Source: JAITWN01 sp964437335
Lineage (GTDB): Bacteria > Pseudomonadota > Gammaproteobacteria > SZUA-140
Direction of reading: 5' to 3'
Length of the DNA stretch: 64,000 bases
Assembly (NCBI GenBank): GCA_964437335.1
Contig: CAYTGL010000003.1
Location: 1 to 64,000, forward strand
Part shown: positions 24,008 through 32,579 of the stretch, piece after piece
Layout of the letters: each line of letters starts with the position of its first letter
Position numbering within the stretch: position 1 is the stretch's first letter
Notes under the pieces: model-generated
Databases searched by the model: none
Seen by the model: only the letters and a program-made list of their open reading frames with translations
What the model was told of the DNA's origin: nothing
Translations under genes and position numbers: made by a program

Positions 24008-24739
24008 ATGGATATCGACAATCAGAGACTGGGCAAGCACATCTCGCAGCGCTTCAATACCGAGATCGAAGACCTGCGCAACCGCGTGCTGGCGATGGGC
24101 GGCATGGTCGAGCAGCAGGTCGCGGATGCCGTTACCGCCTTCATCAACGGCGACGTCACGCTCGCCGAGCAGATCATCACCAACGACATGAAGGTCAACA
24201 GCATGGAGGTGGCGATCGACGAAGAATGCACCCAGATCATCGCTCGGCGCCAGCCGACCGCGGGCGACCTGCGCCTGATCATCGCCGTCATCAAGACCAT
24301 CACCGACCTCGAACGCATGGGCGACCAGGCGGAACGCGTCGCGCGCATGGCGGTTCGTCTGGCCGCGCATGACCACAGCCGCCGCACTCACTCCTACGAT
24401 GATATCCGGACCATGGGGAACCATGTCGCCGCGATGGTGCACGACACCCTCGACGCGTTCGCCCGTCTGGACGTCGAGGCGGCCCTGCAGGTGCCGCGCG
24501 ACGACCTCACCGCCGACCGCCTGTACGAGAGCATCATGCGCCAGCAACTGACCTTCATCATGGAAGATCCGCGTTCGATCAGCCACTCGCTCGACGTGAT
24601 GTGGGCGGCCCGCGCACTGGAGCGTGTCGGCGATCACTCACGCAACATCTGTGAATACGTCATCTACCTCGTCAAGGGCAAGGATGTGCGGCATATCAGT
24701 ATCGAGGAGATGGAAGTGGCGGCGCGGGCGCCGCGGTAG
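24008..24739 (+). CDS. phoU: Phosphate-signalling protein PhoU, copy 2
   Basis: Paralogue of the preceding gene, 243 residues, with the same two repeats: MGGMVEQQVADAVTAFING, RRQPTAGDLRLI, ERMGDQAERVARMA and ERVGDHSRNICEYVIYLVKG. The C-terminal motif is closer to standard PhoU than in copy 1. The start at ATG 24008 follows GGGAGA; an open extension to 23861 overlaps copy 1 and is rejected. Tandem phoU genes suggest either hetero-oligomers or division of labour between transport control and PhoR signalling. Confidence 0.95.
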   Translation: MDIDNQRLGKHISQRFNTEIEDLRNRVLAMGGMVEQQVADAVTAFINGDVTLAEQIITNDMKVNSMEVAIDEECTQIIARRQPTAGDLRLIIAVIKTITDLERMGDQAERVARMAVRLAAHDHSRRTHSYDDIRTMGNHVAAMVHDTLDAFARLDVEAALQVPRDDLTADRLYESIMRQQLTFIMEDPRSISHSLDVMWAARALERVGDHSRNICEYVIYLVKGKDVRHISIEEMEVAARAPR

Positions 24740-24794
24740 CACTACGGACCCTGTCTTATCTTTACACTGCTTTCGAATATCTGTATCTTGGCCT

Positions 24795-25012
24795 CCACTC
24801 AGGTGTCCCGCGGGCTTCCGCCCAAGGGATGAAACGGGAAGTCGGTGCGCCCAGGGCCTTCAGGCCCCGCGGCAATCCCGACGCTGCCCCCGCAACGGTA
24901 AGCGAGTCAAGGACCGGCATCCGCCACTGTGCCCTCGGCACGGGAAGGCGCCGGCCCCGGATCCGGATTTCATATCCAGCGGATCCCCTCGCGAGCCCGG
25001 AGACCGGCCTGG
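24795..25012 (+). promoter_or_regulatory. Cobalamin (AdoCbl) riboswitch upstream of btuB
   Basis: The order of conserved blocks is complete: AGGTG (24801), GGGATGAAACGGGAAGTCGGTG core (split: GGGATGAAACGGGAAG then TCGGTG, 24826-24847), the B12 box GCTGCCCCCGCAACGGTA (24883-24900) followed by AGCGAG, CCACTG (24924), CGGGAAGGCG, and CGAGCCCGGAGACCGGCC (about 24992-25009). About 130 nt of expression platform follow before btuB; ACACCCG (25084-25090) can pair with CGGGTGT (25115-25121) just ahead of the ribosome site, which would fit translational control. Excess B12 is predicted to lower BtuB and TonB production. Confidence 0.92.
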
Positions 25013-25141
25013 GAGGTACCGTAGGGTGTCGCGGCGGGCGACCGGGTCCAGGTTCTCTTATCCTGATCCCTTTCTCCGTCTGTACACCCGGGGCATAACG
25101 ACCAGAACCGCGTGCGGGTGTGCGCGATGAACGGAGATCCA

Positions 25142-26959
25142 ATGCGAAAGCTGTTCCCCTGCGTGGCGGGCGCGCTGCTTGCCTGTCCCTTCCCTTTTTC
25201 TGTCAGCATGGCGGCAACTAAAACCGACCCCGTGATCGTCACCGCGACGCGCACCGCGCAGCTCGCCGATGAGGTGCTCGCGCCGGTCATCGTGATCACG
25301 CGCGAGCAGATCGAGCGCAGCCAGGCGGTTGACGTCGCGGACCTGCTGCGCTTTCACGCCGGCCTTGATATCGGCCGCAACGGCGGTCCCGGCCAGACGA
25401 CGTCTCTGTTCCTGCGCGGGACCAACAGCGATCACACGCTGGTCATGATCGATGGCGTGCGCATCAATCCCGGCACGATCGGCGGCGCGGCCTTCCAGAA
25501 TCTCGACCCGGCGATGATCGAGCGTATCGAGATCGTCAAGGGGCCGCGCTCGTCGCTGTATGGCTCGGACGCGATCGGCGGTGTGATCAATATCATCACG
25601 CGGCGCGCAAGTGCGGGGACGCAGGCCGATCTGTCTGCCGGTGGTGGCAGCTTCGACACACGCAAGGTCACCGCGGGCGTGCGACACGCGGGCAGCAACG
25701 CCCTGCGTTACGGTATCGAGGGATCGCGGCATTCAAGCGACGGTTTCCCGCCGCGCACCGATTCCGACATCGATCGCGGTCATGACAATACCAGCGTGTC
25801 GGCGCATGCCGGCCGACGCTTCGGCGCACTCGATGTCGAATTGAGTCACTACGACGCGCGCGGGAATACCGAATATCTCGGCTTTTTTCTCGATCCGCTC
25901 GACCAGGATTTTCGGAACGCGACGACCGCGCTGACACTCGAGGCTCAGCCGACAGCGATCTGGGTGTCGCGCCTGCAACTCAGCCAGGCTCGCGACGAGA
26001 TCGACCAGAATCAAAGCACCGATTACGCGCATACCGACCGGCGCATGCTCGACTGGCAGAACGATCTGCAATACGGCGCATCGCGCCTGGTTACGGCCGG
26101 GATCTGGTTGATGCGCGAGGAGGTCTCGGCGGTGTCTTTCGGCGATGGTTTCGACGAGGACACCGATACACGGGCAGTCTATCTCCAGGATTCCGCCGAG
26201 ATCGGCGCGCACAGCCTGCTGATCGCGGCCCGCTACACCGACCACGATGCCTTCGGCGGCCACACCACTTGGGACGCCGGCTACGGCTACCGGCTGTCGG
26301 ATGTGACCCGCCTGATCGCGTCAGCCGGGACTGCGTTTCGTGCGCCCGACAGCTCGGACCGTTTCGGATTCGGGGGTAACCCCGATCTTGACCCCGAGGA
26401 GTCGCGCAATTTCGAGATCGGTGTGCGTTACCGCTTGTCGCCGACGCAGCGTTTGTCATCGAGCCTGTTCCACAACGATATCGACAACCTGATCGAGTTT
26501 GATTTCATCAACACGAACCAGATGGTCAATATCGGCAAGGCGCGGATCCGCGGCGTCGAGGCCGGCTATGAATATGCGTCCCAGCGTTGGCGTGCCGCAA
26601 TCGAGGCGATCGTGCAGAATCCGGAAAGCGGGACGACCGGCGATCCGCTGCCGCGGCGCGCGAAGCGTAGTGTCACGGCCTCATTCGGCTACGACGACGG
26701 GCGCTATCAGCTTGGTGCCGACCTGCTCGCGACATCATCGCGCAAGGACTCCGACTTCAGCGACGTCCGGCTCGCCGGTTACGGCCTCGTTAACGTGAAC
26801 GCGGTATGGTTGCTGACGCCGGACTGGACGCTGCGTGCGCGGGTCGAGAACCTGTTCGACAAGGATTACACCCTTGCCGACGGTTTCAATACCGCTGACC
26901 GTTCCTATTTCATTCAGCTTGCCTGGCGTTACCAGGGACGGAGTAATGATCTTGACTGA
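25142..26959 (+). CDS. btuB: TonB-dependent outer-membrane cobalamin receptor
   Basis: Outer-membrane 22-strand barrel that imports vitamin B12 using TonB energy. The 605-residue precursor has a signal peptide (ending near SVSMAA), a TonB box-like DPVIVTATRT directly after it, and the plug domain motifs DLLRFHAGLDIGRNGG, MIDGVRINPGT and VKGPRSSLYGSDAIGGVINIITRR (cut into parts here). The barrel ends with the usual aromatic strand. The riboswitch upstream makes cobalamin the likely ligand. ATG 25142 follows GGAG; the earlier in-frame codon at 25112 has no ribosome site. Confidence 0.93.
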   Translation: MRKLFPCVAGALLACPFPFSVSMAATKTDPVIVTATRTAQLADEVLAPVIVITREQIERSQAVDVADLLRFHAGLDIGRNGGPGQTTSLFLRGTNSDHTLVMIDGVRINPGTIGGAAFQNLDPAMIERIEIVKGPRSSLYGSDAIGGVINIITRRASAGTQADLSAGGGSFDTRKVTAGVRHAGSNALRYGIEGSRHSSDGFPPRTDSDIDRGHDNTSVSAHAGRRFGALDVELSHYDARGNTEYLGFFLDPLDQDFRNATTALTLEAQPTAIWVSRLQLSQARDEIDQNQSTDYAHTDRRMLDWQNDLQYGASRLVTAGIWLMREEVSAVSFGDGFDEDTDTRAVYLQDSAEIGAHSLLIAARYTDHDAFGGHTTWDAGYGYRLSDVTRLIASAGTAFRAPDSSDRFGFGGNPDLDPEESRNFEIGVRYRLSPTQRLSSSLFHNDIDNLIEFDFINTNQMVNIGKARIRGVEAGYEYASQRWRAAIEAIVQNPESGTTGDPLPRRAKRSVTASFGYDDGRYQLGADLLATSSRKDSDFSDVRLAGYGLVNVNAVWLLTPDWTLRARVENLFDKDYTLADGFNTADRSYFIQLAWRYQGRSNDLD

Positions 26960-27653
26960 CGCGCGTTTCATCGGCTTTCTGCTGTGTTCGCTGTTGCTGC
27001 ATGGGCTTGCCTGGCTCGCCTGGCCGAATGCCTCCTCGCTTCATGAGTCCGTGTTGACGGACGGGGCGACGTTGCAATTGTCGCTGCAATCGTCGTCCCG
27101 GGATGCGGCGCAGCGCAGCGCATTGTCGCCATCCCTGAGTGATGAGCCCGGGGCGATGGTCGACGAGGCAGGTACGGGACGTCCTGAGCCGGAACCGGAA
27201 GTCACGCCAGCGCTGCGCGAACAGGTTCCCGCGCCGGTGTTTGCTCATCAGGAACGGATGATGCCGTCTCCGGTTGAGGGTGGTAACGGGGACGGTATTG
27301 ATTCCGCGATACGCGCGCCGGTTTCAGCGCCGTCGAGCACGGAGACGGGCGCGCTCGGCGCCGCCGAGGTCCGCGCGCGGCTCGGCGAGGCGGTCGCGAC
27401 TTATTTCTATTATCCACCGCTCGCGCGCCGTCGCGGCTGGGAGGGCGAGGTCATCGTCGGAATCAGGGTCGAAAGCGATGGCCGCCTGAGTGCGATCGAG
27501 ATCATTGCCAGTTCCGGCTATCGCGTACTCGACAACGCTGCGGTCGAGAGTCTCAAGCGCATGGCGCGACTGTCGGAGTCGGCTGGGCTTCCGCAGGCCG
27601 GAATCGAGGTGAGATTGCCGGTCAGGTATCAGCTGGTCGACAGTCCGGCCTGA
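26946..27653 (+). CDS. tonB: TonB-family energy transducer
   Basis: Predicted TonB-like protein, 235 residues, that couples the inner-membrane proton gradient to BtuB. N-terminal membrane anchor (about 8-25), a periplasmic linker with EPEPE rather than a long Pro-rich repeat, and the C-terminal TonB domain from about 145 (YYPPLARRRGWEGEV, VESDGRLSAIEIIASSGYRVLDNAA). The ATG at 26946 overlaps the btuB stop by 14 nt and follows GGACGGAG. No exbB or exbD is present, so it must borrow them. A dedicated TonB for B12 uptake is likely. Confidence 0.88.
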   Translation: MILTDARFIGFLLCSLLLHGLAWLAWPNASSLHESVLTDGATLQLSLQSSSRDAAQRSALSPSLSDEPGAMVDEAGTGRPEPEPEVTPALREQVPAPVFAHQERMMPSPVEGGNGDGIDSAIRAPVSAPSSTETGALGAAEVRARLGEAVATYFYYPPLARRRGWEGEVIVGIRVESDGRLSAIEIIASSGYRVLDNAAVESLKRMARLSESAGLPQAGIEVRLPVRYQLVDSPA

Positions 27654-27690
27654 GTCGCCTCGAGTTCTGCAAGTCCGGGCACCGCATGAT

Positions 27691-28371
27691 CTAATACCGG
27701 TAATAGCGCCGGGCCAGGTGCACGGGATCCGCGCCGAGGAAATACGCAAGCCGCAGGCGCCACATCGTCACTATCGTGCGCACGATGCCATGCTTGCGCC
27801 AGTACCGGCTCGATGTCAGGACCTTTTGTCTCAGGCACAACGGCGGGCCTTCGCGCTTGAGGCGTTTACTGATCGCGATGTCCTCCATCAGGGCAATCTC
27901 CGGGTAGCCGCCGACGCGTTCGAACCAGTCGCGGCGCACGAAGATTGCCTGGTCTCCAGTCATGATGCCTGTCAGGCGCGAACGCCAGTTCATTGTGAAA
28001 CCAATGACGCGCAGCAGTGGATGTCTGCCCGCGAGGCGGACGTTGAAGCGTCCCCAGCCACGTCCGGCCTGTTTCAGGCCTTCGATGATCAGGTGATCAG
28101 CGCCCGGCGGCAGCAGCGTGTCGGCATGGAGAAACAACAGGAGATCGCCTTGCGCCGCGCGCGCGCCGGCATTCATCTGCAGCGCCCGCCCGCGGGGGCT
28201 GGTCAATGCCTTGTCGGCGAGCGCGTTCGCGATCGCCGGCGTCCCATCGGTGCTGCCGCCATCGACGACAAGGATCTCATGCCCGTTGACGCGCAGGTGG
28301 CGCAGCGCATTGATCGCGCCGCGCAGGCTCCCGCCTTCGTTCAGGACCGGCATGATGATCGAGATCTTCAT
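27691..28371 (-). CDS. Family 2 glycosyltransferase (TIGR04283-like)
   Basis: GT-A fold glycosyltransferase, 226 residues, cytoplasmic. It starts MKISIIMPVLNEGGSL, has the nucleotide-binding VVDGGSTDGT, then RGRALQMNAGARAAQGDLLLFLHADT, a combination typical of the rSAM/selenodomain-associated transferase family, and later GDQAIFVRRDWFERVGGYPE and MEDIAISKRLKR. Acceptor and sugar are unknown. No radical-SAM or selenoprotein partner gene is adjacent. It follows the porin on the same strand with a 27-nt gap and converges with tonB. Confidence 0.85.
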   Translation of the reverse strand: MKISIIMPVLNEGGSLRGAINALRHLRVNGHEILVVDGGSTDGTPAIANALADKALTSPRGRALQMNAGARAAQGDLLLFLHADTLLPPGADHLIIEGLKQAGRGWGRFNVRLAGRHPLLRVIGFTMNWRSRLTGIMTGDQAIFVRRDWFERVGGYPEIALMEDIAISKRLKREGPPLCLRQKVLTSSRYWRKHGIVRTIVTMWRLRLAYFLGADPVHLARRYYRY

Positions 28372-28398
28372 CGACGGCCAGGCGACAGTGGTTCGGGG

Positions 28399-29487
28399 TC
28401 AGAATCTGAATACGCCGCCGACCGAGAACGCATATGGCGTGCCGCCATTGACCGTTGGCACATGATCGCCGTGGCCGCCGTCGACGCCCTTGTAGCTGGC
28501 GTCCGAGTCATTGCTGGTCATGCTGAAGGCGCCGTACACGTCGAGCTGGCGGTTGATCGCGCGGGTGACGCCGAGTCCGATGTTGACAGCACCGGTACTG
28601 CCGGGACCCCGGTGGTCTCCGGCAATCAGCAACTGGGCCTCATAGGTGAACAGACCCTCGCGATAGCTGCCGTTGAAACCAAAGGCATTGCGGTCGAGAT
28701 CGGATGCGGCTTCCGTCGCGGTATCGATGGATTCGAACAGCGCGCCAACCTTGATGTTGCTGCCGACGCGGTGCGTCGCGGCGAGACGCAGGCCGGCCAC
28801 GCGGCCATTCGCAGCGGCCATGTGCCACCAGCGCTCATAGGCAGCGGATAATTCGAGCGCGCCGATGGTGTACCATGCGCCGGCGCTGATCAGTTTGTTG
28901 TCGTTATCGTCCGGGGCGGCCGGGGTCTCATCGACGGTATCGGTCGAATACATGAGGCGGTATTCGAGCTCCTTGACCTTGTTCATATAGAGGACCGAGT
29001 TCCGTGCGCGCGCGTTCATGACGTTGTTCACCTGCGCCCCCGCGCCGAGAATCATGCGCCGATCCGCGACGGTATCGTTCAACACCGCCCAGCGTTGCCC
29101 GACATCCTTGAACGGCGTGTCGTAATAACCCGCCAGCATGGTGCCGTAATCCGGATTGCGCACGCCGAGGAAGGTGTTGCGGGATGCGAGGTCGCCGGTC
29201 GCGGAATCCGCCCTGAAGCCCTGCTCCAATTGCCACAGCAGCATCAACGTCGGGTCGACCGCGTATTGCCCCCGAAAGCCGAACATGCTGTCGTTGCTGG
29301 AGACATTAAGATTCGTGCCGCCATCGGGGCTGTCGGTGTCATTGATATCGAGCGACAGATGGAATCTGCTGTAGACCTCGAGCGCATCTCCGGCGAGCTG
29401 GATGGCGGCCGAAGATACGGTGGGAACGGCCAGGGTCACGCCCAGCGCGATCGCCGGCAGCACGGTAGCGGTGCGGATCTTGTTCAT
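28399..29487 (-). CDS. Outer-membrane porin (Gram-negative porin family)
   Basis: Trimeric general porin-type beta barrel, 362 residues. Signal peptide MNKIRTATVLPAIALGVTLA... cleaved near VSSA|A; the mature protein has the N-terminal strand VYSRFHLSLDINDTD, the typical FGFRGQYAVDPTLMLLWQLEQGF turn region (in parts), alternating hydrophobic strands, and ends in Phe (GGVFRF), the BAM recognition signal. Pore selectivity cannot be read from sequence. The stop codon lies in a partial GGGGTCAGA sequence. Confidence 0.88.
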   Translation of the reverse strand: MNKIRTATVLPAIALGVTLAVPTVSSAAIQLAGDALEVYSRFHLSLDINDTDSPDGGTNLNVSSNDSMFGFRGQYAVDPTLMLLWQLEQGFRADSATGDLASRNTFLGVRNPDYGTMLAGYYDTPFKDVGQRWAVLNDTVADRRMILGAGAQVNNVMNARARNSVLYMNKVKELEYRLMYSTDTVDETPAAPDDNDNKLISAGAWYTIGALELSAAYERWWHMAAANGRVAGLRLAATHRVGSNIKVGALFESIDTATEAASDLDRNAFGFNGSYREGLFTYEAQLLIAGDHRGPGSTGAVNIGLGVTRAINRQLDVYGAFSMTSNDSDASYKGVDGGHGDHVPTVNGGTPYAFSVGGVFRF

Positions 29488-29566
29488 TCAGTCACTCCCT
29501 CGGTTTTCGGATGGGTGGTTTAAAGTCTGTGATTATTATGATCAGGGATCGTAATGCACCCGCGGC

Positions 29567-29596
29567 ATTATAACCACCGTTCAGATGCGACATAAA
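29567..29596 (-). promoter_or_regulatory. Sigma70 promoter of the porin gene
   Basis: On the minus strand TTTATG (29596-29591), an 18-bp spacer and TATAAT (29572-29567) form a good promoter. Predicted start near 29560 gives a 5' leader of about 73 nt, long enough for small-RNA control as is common for porins. Confidence 0.5.
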
Positions 29597-29657
29597 CCAC
29601 ACTTTCCGGACCAAATTCAGGTTTCGGGGTCGATCCGGCGGTGGATGCCGCTGTTCC

Positions 29658-29666
29658 TGTTATAAT
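29658..29666 (+). promoter_or_regulatory. Extended -10 promoter of the subtilase gene
   Basis: TGTTATAAT contains a perfect TATAAT (29661-29666) with the TGn extension and no recognisable -35. It is 55 bp upstream of the protease start and is divergent from the porin promoter about 85 bp away. Confidence 0.5.
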
Positions 29667-29720
29667 CCGGCGAACGGCCGATGTGCTGGCCGGCGCCCGC
29701 TTCAAGGCGGTGGAGGTTGC

Positions 29721-31208
29721 ATGTATTCCGGCGCCTGTGTCACCACTCCCATTGTTCACGTTATCGCGGTCACGAGGGTTCCGTGGCGCCGATACCTGAC
29801 GTTGATCCCGGCGCTGCTGATGCTGTTGCTGCCGCCGCAGGCGGCGATTGCCGCGGATGCGGCCGTTCCGAATCAGATACTGATCAAGTTCAAGCAGAAG
29901 GCCTCGGTGATCGGTGTCGAGCAGGCACTGGCCGCGCGCCCGGGGCAGCGTCAGATCGCCGAGCGGTTGCACCGCGTCGAGATTCAGCCGGGCGAAACCG
30001 TCGAGCAGGTGATCCACGAACTGGAAGCCTTGCCGGAGGTCGAGTACGCCGAACCGAACTATATCCGCCGCCTCCAGCAGCTATCCCCGCCGAACGATCC
30101 AAATTTCGGTAATCAGTGGGCGCTGCACAATACCGGACAATCGTTGCCGATACAGCAGGATTTTCCCGGCCAGCCGGGGGTGGACATCAGCGCGCTCGAG
30201 GCCTGGGCGATCACGACCGGGAGCCCGGACGTGATCGTCGCGGTGATCGATTCCGGCATCGATCGCAACCATCCGGAGCTGATCGGGAACCTGTGGAGCG
30301 ATGCGCTCGACGGCATCGGGCGGGATTTTATCGACGGCGACAATGAACCGAACGACACCGCGGGCCATGGCACACGCATGGCCGGGATCATCGGCGCCCG
30401 CGGCGGCAACGGGATCGGCATCGCCGGCGTCAGCTGGAACGTGTCGTTGATGTCGCTGCGGGCGTTCAATGCGGAGGGTGAAGGCACGGTCGCCGACATC
30501 GTCGCCGCGATCGATTATGCGATCGCAAACGGCGCCCGCATCATCAATGCCAGCTTCGGGGCCAACCGGTTCGCGGAAGCGGAAAGTGATGCGATCCGGA
30601 GGGCGGCCAACGCCGGCATCCTGGTCGTCGCCGCGGCCTGCAATGATGCCGCCGACAACGACATCAGCAACGCACAGCAGCAGCCCTGTTATCCGGCGAG
30701 CTATGATCTGCCGAACGTGATCTCGGTCGCGGCGACCGACAATACCGATGCCCTGATGCCGGAATCGAATTATGGCGCGACGTCCGTCGATCTCGGCGCG
30801 CCGGGACAGCATATCCTGACGACCACCCCGCAGACCGGCGGGGCGGTCAACAATCCCTACGTTTTCGTTTCCGGCACCTCGGCCTCCGCGGCCTTCGTCA
30901 GCGGCGCCGCGGCCTTATTGCTGGCGCAAAATCCCCTGCTCGATGCCGCGCTGCTGCGCGACGCCTTGCTCGAAAATGTGGACCCCGCCCAGAACCTGGC
31001 CGGGCGTACTGTCACTGGTGGCCGCCTCAACGTGGCCAAGGCGCTGGAGTCTGAGGCGGCGCACGAACAGTCCACCGGGGCGAGCCTGGTACCCACTGGC
31101 AGCAGTGGTGCGGGCGGGTGGTACGAACTGCTGGTGCTGCTGGCCAGCGTCCTGCTGCTGCACGGGGCGCGGATGCGCAGGCATCGTGCATGCTCCGCTT
31201 ATCGCTGA
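29721..31208 (+). CDS. Secreted subtilisin-like serine protease (S8) with C-terminal sorting-like tail
   Basis: Exported S8 peptidase, 495 residues. Signal sequence to about 45 (AAIAA), an inhibitor-I9-like propeptide (NQILIKFKQKASVI... EVEYAEPNY, about 50-115), and the catalytic domain with D177 (VIDSGID), H216 (GHGTRMAG) and S387 (VSGTSASA), plus the oxyanion-region Asn in IINASFG. The C terminus has a Ser/Gly-rich spacer ending GAGGW, one hydrophobic helix (YELLVLLASVLLLHGA) and a basic end (RMRRHR), resembling GlyGly-CTERM sorting tails. No rhombosortase gene is in the window. GGAGG precedes the ATG. Confidence 0.9.
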   Translation: MYSGACVTTPIVHVIAVTRVPWRRYLTLIPALLMLLLPPQAAIAADAAVPNQILIKFKQKASVIGVEQALAARPGQRQIAERLHRVEIQPGETVEQVIHELEALPEVEYAEPNYIRRLQQLSPPNDPNFGNQWALHNTGQSLPIQQDFPGQPGVDISALEAWAITTGSPDVIVAVIDSGIDRNHPELIGNLWSDALDGIGRDFIDGDNEPNDTAGHGTRMAGIIGARGGNGIGIAGVSWNVSLMSLRAFNAEGEGTVADIVAAIDYAIANGARIINASFGANRFAEAESDAIRRAANAGILVVAAACNDAADNDISNAQQQPCYPASYDLPNVISVAATDNTDALMPESNYGATSVDLGAPGQHILTTTPQTGGAVNNPYVFVSGTSASAAFVSGAAALLLAQNPLLDAALLRDALLENVDPAQNLAGRTVTGGRLNVAKALESEAAHEQSTGASLVPTGSSGAGGWYELLVLLASVLLLHGARMRRHRACSAYR

Positions 31209-31237
31209 TCCCGATTGGTGCAAGAAAATGCTCACAA

Positions 31238-31252
31238 GCACTATTATGGTGC
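31238..31252. promoter_or_regulatory. NtrC-binding site upstream of amt
   Basis: GCACTATTATGGTGC matches the NtrC dyad GCACY-N5-RGTGC at every defined position. It is 80 bp upstream of the sigma54 promoter at 31318, the usual enhancer distance. Confidence 0.7.
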
Positions 31253-31286
31253 GGTCCGGCCGTATCCGAGCCCGCTGATATCAATG

Positions 31287-31299
31287 CAATACATTGATT
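31287..31299 (-). promoter_or_regulatory. IHF-like site between NtrC enhancer and amt promoter
   Basis: Minus-strand AATCAATGTATTG fits the IHF consensus WATCAR-N4-TTR fully and is embedded in an AT-rich stretch (31280-31312). It lies between the NtrC site and the -24/-12 element, as in classical NtrC-controlled promoters. Confidence 0.5.
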
Positions 31300-31317
31300 A
31301 TTAATAATTTCCTGTTA

Positions 31318-31334
31318 TTGGTGCAGTTATTGCT
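31318..31334 (+). promoter_or_regulatory. Sigma54 promoter of amt
   Basis: TTGGTGCAGTTATTGCT has the invariant GG and GC at correct spacing and matches TTGGCACR-N4-TTGCW except for TG in place of CA at positions 5-6. Predicted start is near 31345, about 30 nt before the amt ATG. Confidence 0.65.
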
Positions 31335-31376
31335 CACCCTCTTCATTCCAGGGCAAGAATCAGGGGGTGAGCGGTC

Positions 31377-32573
31377 ATGGACAATGGTCAGTCCGGGGGG
31401 GATGTCCTTTTCGTCCTGATGGGCGCGATCATGGTGCTGGCGATGCATGCCGGGTTCGCGTTTCTCGAGGTCGGCACGGTACGGCGCAAGAATCAGGTCA
31501 ACGCGCTGGTCAAGATCCTCGGCGATTTTTCGGCATCGACGATCGCCTATTTCTTTATTGGTTACGGGTTCGCCTACGGCATCTATTTCTTCGACGGGGC
31601 GGCCGCGCTCAGCGAAAAAAATGGCTTCGAGCTCGTCAAGTTCTTCTTCCTGCTGACCTTCGCGGCAGCAATCCCGGCGATCATCTCCGGCGGCATCGCC
31701 GAGCGGGCGAGGTTCTACCCCCAACTCGCGGCGAGCTTCGTGCTCGTCGCACTGGTCTATCCGCTGTTCGAGGGAATCGCCTGGAATGGCCGGTTCGGGC
31801 TCCAGGACTGGCTCGAGGCGCAATTCGGCGCGCCCTTCCATGACTTCGCGGGCTCGATCGTCGTCCACGCGATGGGCGGCTGGCTGGCGCTGATGGCGGT
31901 GATCCTGCTCGGCGCGCGCCGGGGACGCTATGGCAAGGACGGAAACATGACGGCGCATCCGCCGTCGAGTATCCCGTTCCTCGCGCTCGGCGCATGGATC
32001 CTGTCGGTCGGCTGGTTCGGCTTCAACGTAATGTCCGCCCAGAGTCTCGAAGGCGCGAGCGGCCTTGTCGCGCTGAACTCGATCATGGCGATGATGGGCG
32101 GCGTGCTTGCGTCCCTGTTCATCGGCCGCAACGATCCTGGTTTTGTACATAATGGGGCGCTTGCCGGGCTGGTCGCGATCTGCGCAGGTTCTGATATCGT
32201 GCACCCGATCGGCGCCCTCGTAACCGGCGCGATCGCGGGCGGACTGTTCGTGTGGACCTTCATACTCGCGCAGAATGTCTGGAAGATCGACGATGTGCTC
32301 GGTGTCTGGCCGTTGCACGGCCTGTGCGGCGCCTGGGGCGGCATCGCCGCCGGGATCTTCGGCCAGGAGGCGCTCGGCGGGATCGGCGGCGTCAGCCTGG
32401 TTTCTCAACTGATCGGGACCGGGCTCGGGATCACGGTCGCGGTGCTCGGCGGAGGACTGGTCTACGGTGCGCTGAAGGCGGCTGTGGGGATCCGTCTGAG
32501 CGCAGAGGAGGAGCACCAGGGCGCCGACCTCAGCATCCACCGGATCCGGTCCGAATCACCACAAAACGAATAA
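31377..32573 (+). CDS. amt: Ammonium transporter
   Basis: Trimeric inner-membrane Amt/Mep/Rh channel for ammonium uptake, 398 residues with about 11 hydrophobic segments. Signatures: GFAFLEVGTVRRKN near the start, the family motif DFAGSIVVHAMGG with the first pore histidine, FNVMSAQS, and the second pore histidine in GVWPLHGLCGAWGG. There is no cleaved signal peptide of the E. coli AmtB type evident, and no glnK gene adjacent, which is unusual since glnK-amtB are normally linked. NtrC, IHF and sigma54 elements upstream imply induction under nitrogen limitation. Confidence 0.96.
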   Translation: MDNGQSGGDVLFVLMGAIMVLAMHAGFAFLEVGTVRRKNQVNALVKILGDFSASTIAYFFIGYGFAYGIYFFDGAAALSEKNGFELVKFFFLLTFAAAIPAIISGGIAERARFYPQLAASFVLVALVYPLFEGIAWNGRFGLQDWLEAQFGAPFHDFAGSIVVHAMGGWLALMAVILLGARRGRYGKDGNMTAHPPSSIPFLALGAWILSVGWFGFNVMSAQSLEGASGLVALNSIMAMMGGVLASLFIGRNDPGFVHNGALAGLVAICAGSDIVHPIGALVTGAIAGGLFVWTFILAQNVWKIDDVLGVWPLHGLCGAWGGIAAGIFGQEALGGIGGVSLVSQLIGTGLGITVAVLGGGLVYGALKAAVGIRLSAEEEHQGADLSIHRIRSESPQNE

Positions 32574-32579
32574 ATTGAA

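Noticed and set aside
28395..28408. Possible third copy of the GGGGTCAGAGT palindrome at the porin stop codon
   Set aside because: Only GGGGTCAGA followed by TCTGA is present; the second arm ACCCC is missing and the bases also encode the conserved porin C terminus.
31281..32540. 419-codon minus-strand frame opposite amt
   Set aside because: Shadow of amt, also running across the NtrC/sigma54 control region.
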